Part shown: positions 61,037-64,000 of the stretch, piece after piece
Layout of the letters: each line of letters begins with the position of its first letter
Position numbering within the stretch: position 1 is the first letter of the stretch
Assembly (NCBI GenBank): GCA_001304855.1
Contig: BBZN01000004.1
Span: forward strand, 104,979 to 168,978
Length of the DNA stretch: 64,000 nucleotides
From: Clostridia bacterium UC5.1-1D2
GTDB lineage: Bacteria > Bacillota > Clostridia > Lachnospirales > Lachnospiraceae
Direction: 5' to 3'
Position numbers and translations under genes: made by a program
The notes under the pieces: model-generated
Database searches by the model: none
Seen by the model: the letters and a program-made list of their open reading frames with translations, nothing else
What the model was told of the DNA's origin: nothing

Positions 61037-61491
61037 TGATAAAATCCTCCGGTTGCTTTAATAATTAAAACTTCTGAACTTTAATGTATCAGAGCAACGG
61101 AGAAAAGTCAAAGCGATTTTGTCCCTTTTATATTCTTTGTATGAAATGCCTAAAGGGAAGAAAGGCTTAAAGAAAAAGAAGGCCAATTTTGGATTAAAGT
61201 GGGGGATAAACCCTATTTTTCGACAAAAAGCGGGACTTTGTCAATAGGAAAAAATAAGTAAAAAAAGTCAATAATAGGTAAAAAACTGTTCACATAATCC
61301 ATATTACAAAAAATGGGAAAAGTAAAAATGTGATTAAAAATTAACAGTAATGTAACAAAAATGTAAAATTAAAAAAGGTGAAAATATACTAAAAATGAAG
61401 ATTTAAACAGGGAAAATAGTGATAAATATATAAAAAATACCATGGTCATATTTGACAAATAAAAAAATGTGACAAAAATGTTAAATATCCA
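61037..61491. other. AT-rich non-coding stretch
   Basis: About 455 bases, strongly A-rich, with repeated (G/T)(T/A)GACAAA- and AAAAATGT-type words (for example near 61350 and 61470). I see no gene, RNA gene or clear riboswitch in it. It separates the divergent symporter and hydrolase genes. Confidence 0.6.
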
Positions 61492-61520
61492 TTGACTGTA
61501 AATATCAAATCCCATATAAT
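61492..61520 (+). promoter_or_regulatory. Predicted promoter of the cell wall hydrolase gene
   Basis: TTGACT (61492-61497) and a perfect TATAAT (61515-61520) are separated by 17 bases. The ~100-base leader includes a short GTGG...CCAC hairpin near 61551-61565. Confidence 0.7.
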
Positions 61521-61628
61521 AAGCCGTACATCCCGGAAAAATATGCACAAAGTGGGAAAATACCACGGAGGCAAATATGAGAATTGAGGTTCGGCAGAGT
61601 TTCCGGACTTCAGGAAAGAGGAGTATGT

Positions 61629-62483
61629 ATGCTTACATTACATTCATTCCTTCAGTCCATGGTACTTTTTGTTAAGTCATTGGTAGTTAAGGTAAAAAAA
61701 CAGATGTACCGTTCTTCATCGGTGCTTATGACCGGCATGATGGTAGTCGCCGTCATTGCATTTTCAGCCAACGGGTTTGGCGGCAGCGGCAAAAATGCCC
61801 TGGCTGCCCCCATGTCTGAGGAGAGCCGGGAAGAAGAGCCGGAGACAGAAGAGATTGAGGGAAGCGGTCTGGTTACGGAAGCAAAAATACAATTCGGACT
61901 TTTAAATACAGACAGTGAAGGCCAGCAGTTAGCGGGCGCTCTCCTGCTGGATGAAGTCCGTAAGCAGCAGGAGCAGCAGGAAGCCGCGCAGGCGCAGGTG
62001 GAAGCGCTTCAGAGACAGATTGTAAAAGAGAAACAGGAGGAGGCGGCCAGAAAGCGGGCGGAGGAGGCTAAACGAAAAGCGGAGGAAGAACGCCGGGCTG
62101 CCAGAAGAATTTCCTATACAGACGAGGATTACCAGGTGCTTCTGCGCATCGTTCAGGCAGAGGCGGGTATCTGTGATAAAAAAGGCAAAATACTGGTGGC
62201 AAATGTGATTATTAACCGGGTGCTGTCAGATGAGTTTCCTGATTCCGTCAGGGCAGTTGTATACGAGCCATCCCAGTTTCAGCCCGTATCCAACGGTACG
62301 ATTAACTCGGCCAGAGTGACAGCGGAAACCATCGAATGTGTGGACCGGGCTCTGGACGGGGAAGACTATTCCGGCGGAGCCTTGTATTTTATGAACCGGA
62401 GAGGTTCCGGAAGCGCGGCTTCCTGGTTTGACAGACATCTGAAGTATCTGTTTGCACATGACGGACATGAATTTTTTCGATAA
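61629..62483 (+). CDS. Cell wall hydrolase, SleB-like
   Basis: The start ATG 61629 has AGAGGAG 6 bases upstream. A membrane/signal segment (VLMTGMMVVAVIAFSANG) leads into a Glu-rich linker. A charged coiled coil of Gln/Glu/Ala/Arg/Lys repeats follows at residues ~110-155. The C-terminal ~125 residues are the Hydrolase_2 domain: LLRIVQAEAG with the catalytic Glu, VANVIINRVLSDEFPDSV, VYEPSQFQPV and SWFDRHLKYLFAHDGHEFF. It probably cleaves peptidoglycan as a lytic transglycosylase-type or amidase enzyme. SleB relatives act in spore germination, but the coiled coil and the strong housekeeping-type promoter suggest vegetative use. Confidence 0.85.
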   Translation: MLTLHSFLQSMVLFVKSLVVKVKKQMYRSSSVLMTGMMVVAVIAFSANGFGGSGKNALAAPMSEESREEEPETEEIEGSGLVTEAKIQFGLLNTDSEGQQLAGALLLDEVRKQQEQQEAAQAQVEALQRQIVKEKQEEAARKRAEEAKRKAEEERRAARRISYTDEDYQVLLRIVQAEAGICDKKGKILVANVIINRVLSDEFPDSVRAVVYEPSQFQPVSNGTINSARVTAETIECVDRALDGEDYSGGALYFMNRRGSGSAASWFDRHLKYLFAHDGHEFFR

Positions 62484-62502
62484 AATTGAATGGCAAGATA
62501 AG

Positions 62503-62547
62503 AAAAATTTGGAGCGCTGCAAAAAATGTGTGCGCTCCAAATTTTTT
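62503..62547 (+). terminator. Terminator after the hydrolase gene
   Basis: AAATTTGGAGCGC (62505-62517) pairs with GCGCTCCAAATTT (62532-62544), followed by further T. Confidence 0.9.
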
Positions 62548-62666
62548 ATAAAATAAAGGAATGTAACTTAAATGTAACCAAAGTGTAACCAGGGAGATGT
62601 ATACTTATTCTTATAATCCGGATTCTGTTAGAATATGGATAATTATAAGCAAGGAGGACTATAGAG

Positions 62667-64000
62667 ATGAAGCGTGTTTGGGGTTTAAAGCGTTTGTTAT
62701 CCTTAACATTGTCTGCCGCTTTGGTTTTTACGAATATAGGAACATCGCTGGACGTTGCTTATGCAGCTACGGCGGATACGGCAGAATTTACCATAGCAGG
62801 CAGAGATCTGGTGGCCGGGATAGAAGAGATGATCAGACAGGGAGGAAACCCGGTCTATCCCGAAGACATGGATTTTACCAACGGAAGGATCGAAAAGTTT
62901 GAAGCGCTCTTTTCCGCTGATGAAGAAGATTTGATCTGGCACGAATTTTTCCCGGAGACAGAGGGACAGGGGATGGACGTGGATGTCCGTACCTTTATCC
63001 GCCTGCCGGAGGATGTAAGCCGGGGGTACAGCCTTACGGGAGAAGAAGAGATCCTGTTTCTGTATGTAAATAACGGTGAGACTTCCGTGAGCTGCACAAC
63101 CACAATCGGTTTGAGCAGCGGCAATGACAGGCACACTAAGAAAATTACAGTGAAAAGCTTTGAACGGGCCTTTGGCGATGAGGAAGTGGAATACACCAGC
63201 ACTGACAAAACCGAACGGATCCATCTGGATAAAGACGGGACGGAAGACGGCGGCAAGGAAAATGACGGGAACGCAGGGGACAGCAACAGCGGTGAAACCC
63301 TGAAGCCTGACCAAACCGGCTCTGAGGGTGATATCAAAGACATAGAAGAAGAAAAAGAAACGCAGCAACAAGCGGACCCAGAACAAGAGGCTCCGGAGAG
63401 CCCGGCAGAAACTTCGGCTGACAGCAGCGGAGAAGTACAGGCTCCGGTCTATGACGGCAAGGACGATAAAGCTCCGGCGGAGGACGGCGCAGGTTCATCC
63501 GGTGAGGACAAAGACGGAAGTGAATCCTCCAGAGATACGAAAGCCCACAGGCAGGACGGCGAAGCTGCGGATCCGGAGGACGGTTTACCGGGAGAGGGCC
63601 TTCAGGCGGTCCGTTCCCTGAAGGATGCGCCGGTGGTATCCAGCGCACTGACAGAGCCGGAGGAAAGCAGCCGGGAAGGGGACGGCGAGAAGAATAAGCC
63701 GGAGGATAAAGAAAAAGATGGGTCAAAAGGGCAGGGCGGAGAAGCCGGCTCTTTAGATACGAAAAATTCCGGCAAGAACAAGACGGAAGCCGGCGGTGCG
63801 GGCAGTGAAGGAAGCGGCAGCCAGGGCATCGAAAGCGGTAAGGGCAGCGGAGAGAGCGCCGGCGCCGAAAGCGGTAAGGGGAACGGAGAGAGCGGCAGTA
63901 CCGGCGCTGAAAGCGGTAAGGGCGGCGTGGAGAGCGGCAGCGCCGACACCGAGAGCGGTAAGGGCGGCGTGGAGAGCGGCAGCGCCGACACCGAGAGCGG
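62667..64000 (+). CDS. Secreted repeat-rich protein, C-terminus beyond the window
   Basis: ATG 62667 follows AAGGAGG. A signal peptide (RLLSLTLSAALVFTNIG, then DVAYAA) precedes a globular-looking region to about residue 180. A long Glu/Asp/Ser/Gly/Lys-rich disordered region follows. From about 63820 it resolves into ESGKG-containing repeats; the last two units are identical 42-base copies (14 residues, GKGGVESGSADTES). The frame is open through base 64000, so at least 445 codons. It is likely a cell-surface or secreted adhesin-like protein; no sortase or anchor motif is inside the window. I do not recognise a named domain. Confidence 0.72.
   Translation, partial: MKRVWGLKRLLSLTLSAALVFTNIGTSLDVAYAATADTAEFTIAGRDLVAGIEEMIRQGGNPVYPEDMDFTNGRIEKFEALFSADEEDLIWHEFFPETEGQGMDVDVRTFIRLPEDVSRGYSLTGEEEILFLYVNNGETSVSCTTTIGLSSGNDRHTKKITVKSFERAFGDEEVEYTSTDKTERIHLDKDGTEDGGKENDGNAGDSNSGETLKPDQTGSEGDIKDIEEEKETQQQADPEQEAPESPAETSADSSGEVQAPVYDGKDDKAPAEDGAGSSGEDKDGSESSRDTKAHRQDGEAADPEDGLPGEGLQAVRSLKDAPVVSSALTEPEESSREGDGEKNKPEDKEKDGSKGQGGEAGSLDTKNSGKNKTEAGGAGSEGSGSQGIESGKGSGESAGAESGKGNGESGSTGAESGKGGVESGSADTESGKGGVESGSADTES

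Overview
The window looks like a chromosomal segment from an anaerobic, spore-forming Lachnospiraceae-type Firmicute (Clostridium cluster XIVa, Enterocloster/Hungatella-like). The evidence is a forespore sigma factor gene (sigG), a YlmC/YmxH-type gene, a SleB-type cell wall hydrolase, a complete Rnf complex in the clostridial order C-D-G-E-A-B, Firmicute-style AGGAGG ribosome binding sites, and an aroE-aroK fusion.

Layout. 1-1757: two short unknown genes and a convergent NYN/OST-HTH putative RNase gene. 1942-26886: a 25 kb AT-rich, tightly packed, one-strand block for a phosphorus-containing surface glycan. It carries a methyltransferase, a GT32 and two GT2 glycosyltransferases, a CDP-glycerol-transferase-like protein with a propeller-like tail, a toroid-methyltransferase fusion, three paralogous alkaline-phosphatase/sulfatase-superfamily proteins, and a pyruvyltransferase-FrhB fusion. 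These are followed by a phosphonate module (radical SAM protein, nucleotidyltransferase-PEP mutase, APS-kinase-like protein, phosphonopyruvate decarboxylase, a second mutase copy with a degraded active site). The block ends with a UDP-GlcNAc 2-epimerase and a pentitol-CDP module (Rpe-, TarI- and TarJ-like). A perfect hairpin closes it. 26896-29461 (minus): sigG, a two-repeat PepSY protein and coaX. 29610-34067: coaBC, prfC, pepV. 34216-37413: a promoter, a Met-rich leader peptide, a terminator and then metNIQ. 37485-38959: a 111-bp repeat array, a DUF4190-like protein and ylmC. 39192-48639: aroD (minus), nrdR, yqeG, aroE-aroK, efp, argS and a SWIM/SNF2 helicase. 48631-54110: a second 111-bp repeat array, an FMN reductase, then a MarR regulator with a heterodimeric ABC exporter. 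54161-59374: the rnf operon. 59462-64000: a sodium/solute symporter (minus), the SleB-like hydrolase and a repeat-rich secreted protein that runs off the end.

How it fits together. In the glycan block, PEP mutase and phosphonopyruvate decarboxylase would turn PEP into phosphonoacetaldehyde. The linked nucleotidyltransferase domains and the APS-kinase-like protein suggest activation of a phosphonate as a CMP (possibly 3'-phosphorylated) ester. The Rpe/TarI/TarJ-like trio would make a CDP-pentitol and WecB would make UDP-ManNAc. The glycosyltransferases, the CDP-alcohol transferase and the three phosphatase-fold proteins would assemble and decorate the polymer. A Rossmann-like module with a YGAG-type glycine motif is attached to at least seven of these enzymes.

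Quality note. Many conserved and essential genes (argS, prfC, sigG, rnfB, rnfC, rnfD, pepV, aroE) are split by single-base frameshifts. In most cases adding one base to a short homopolymer restores the full family sequence. I therefore annotate composite full-length genes and treat the breaks as probable sequence errors rather than pseudogenes. Composite coordinates span the breaks.
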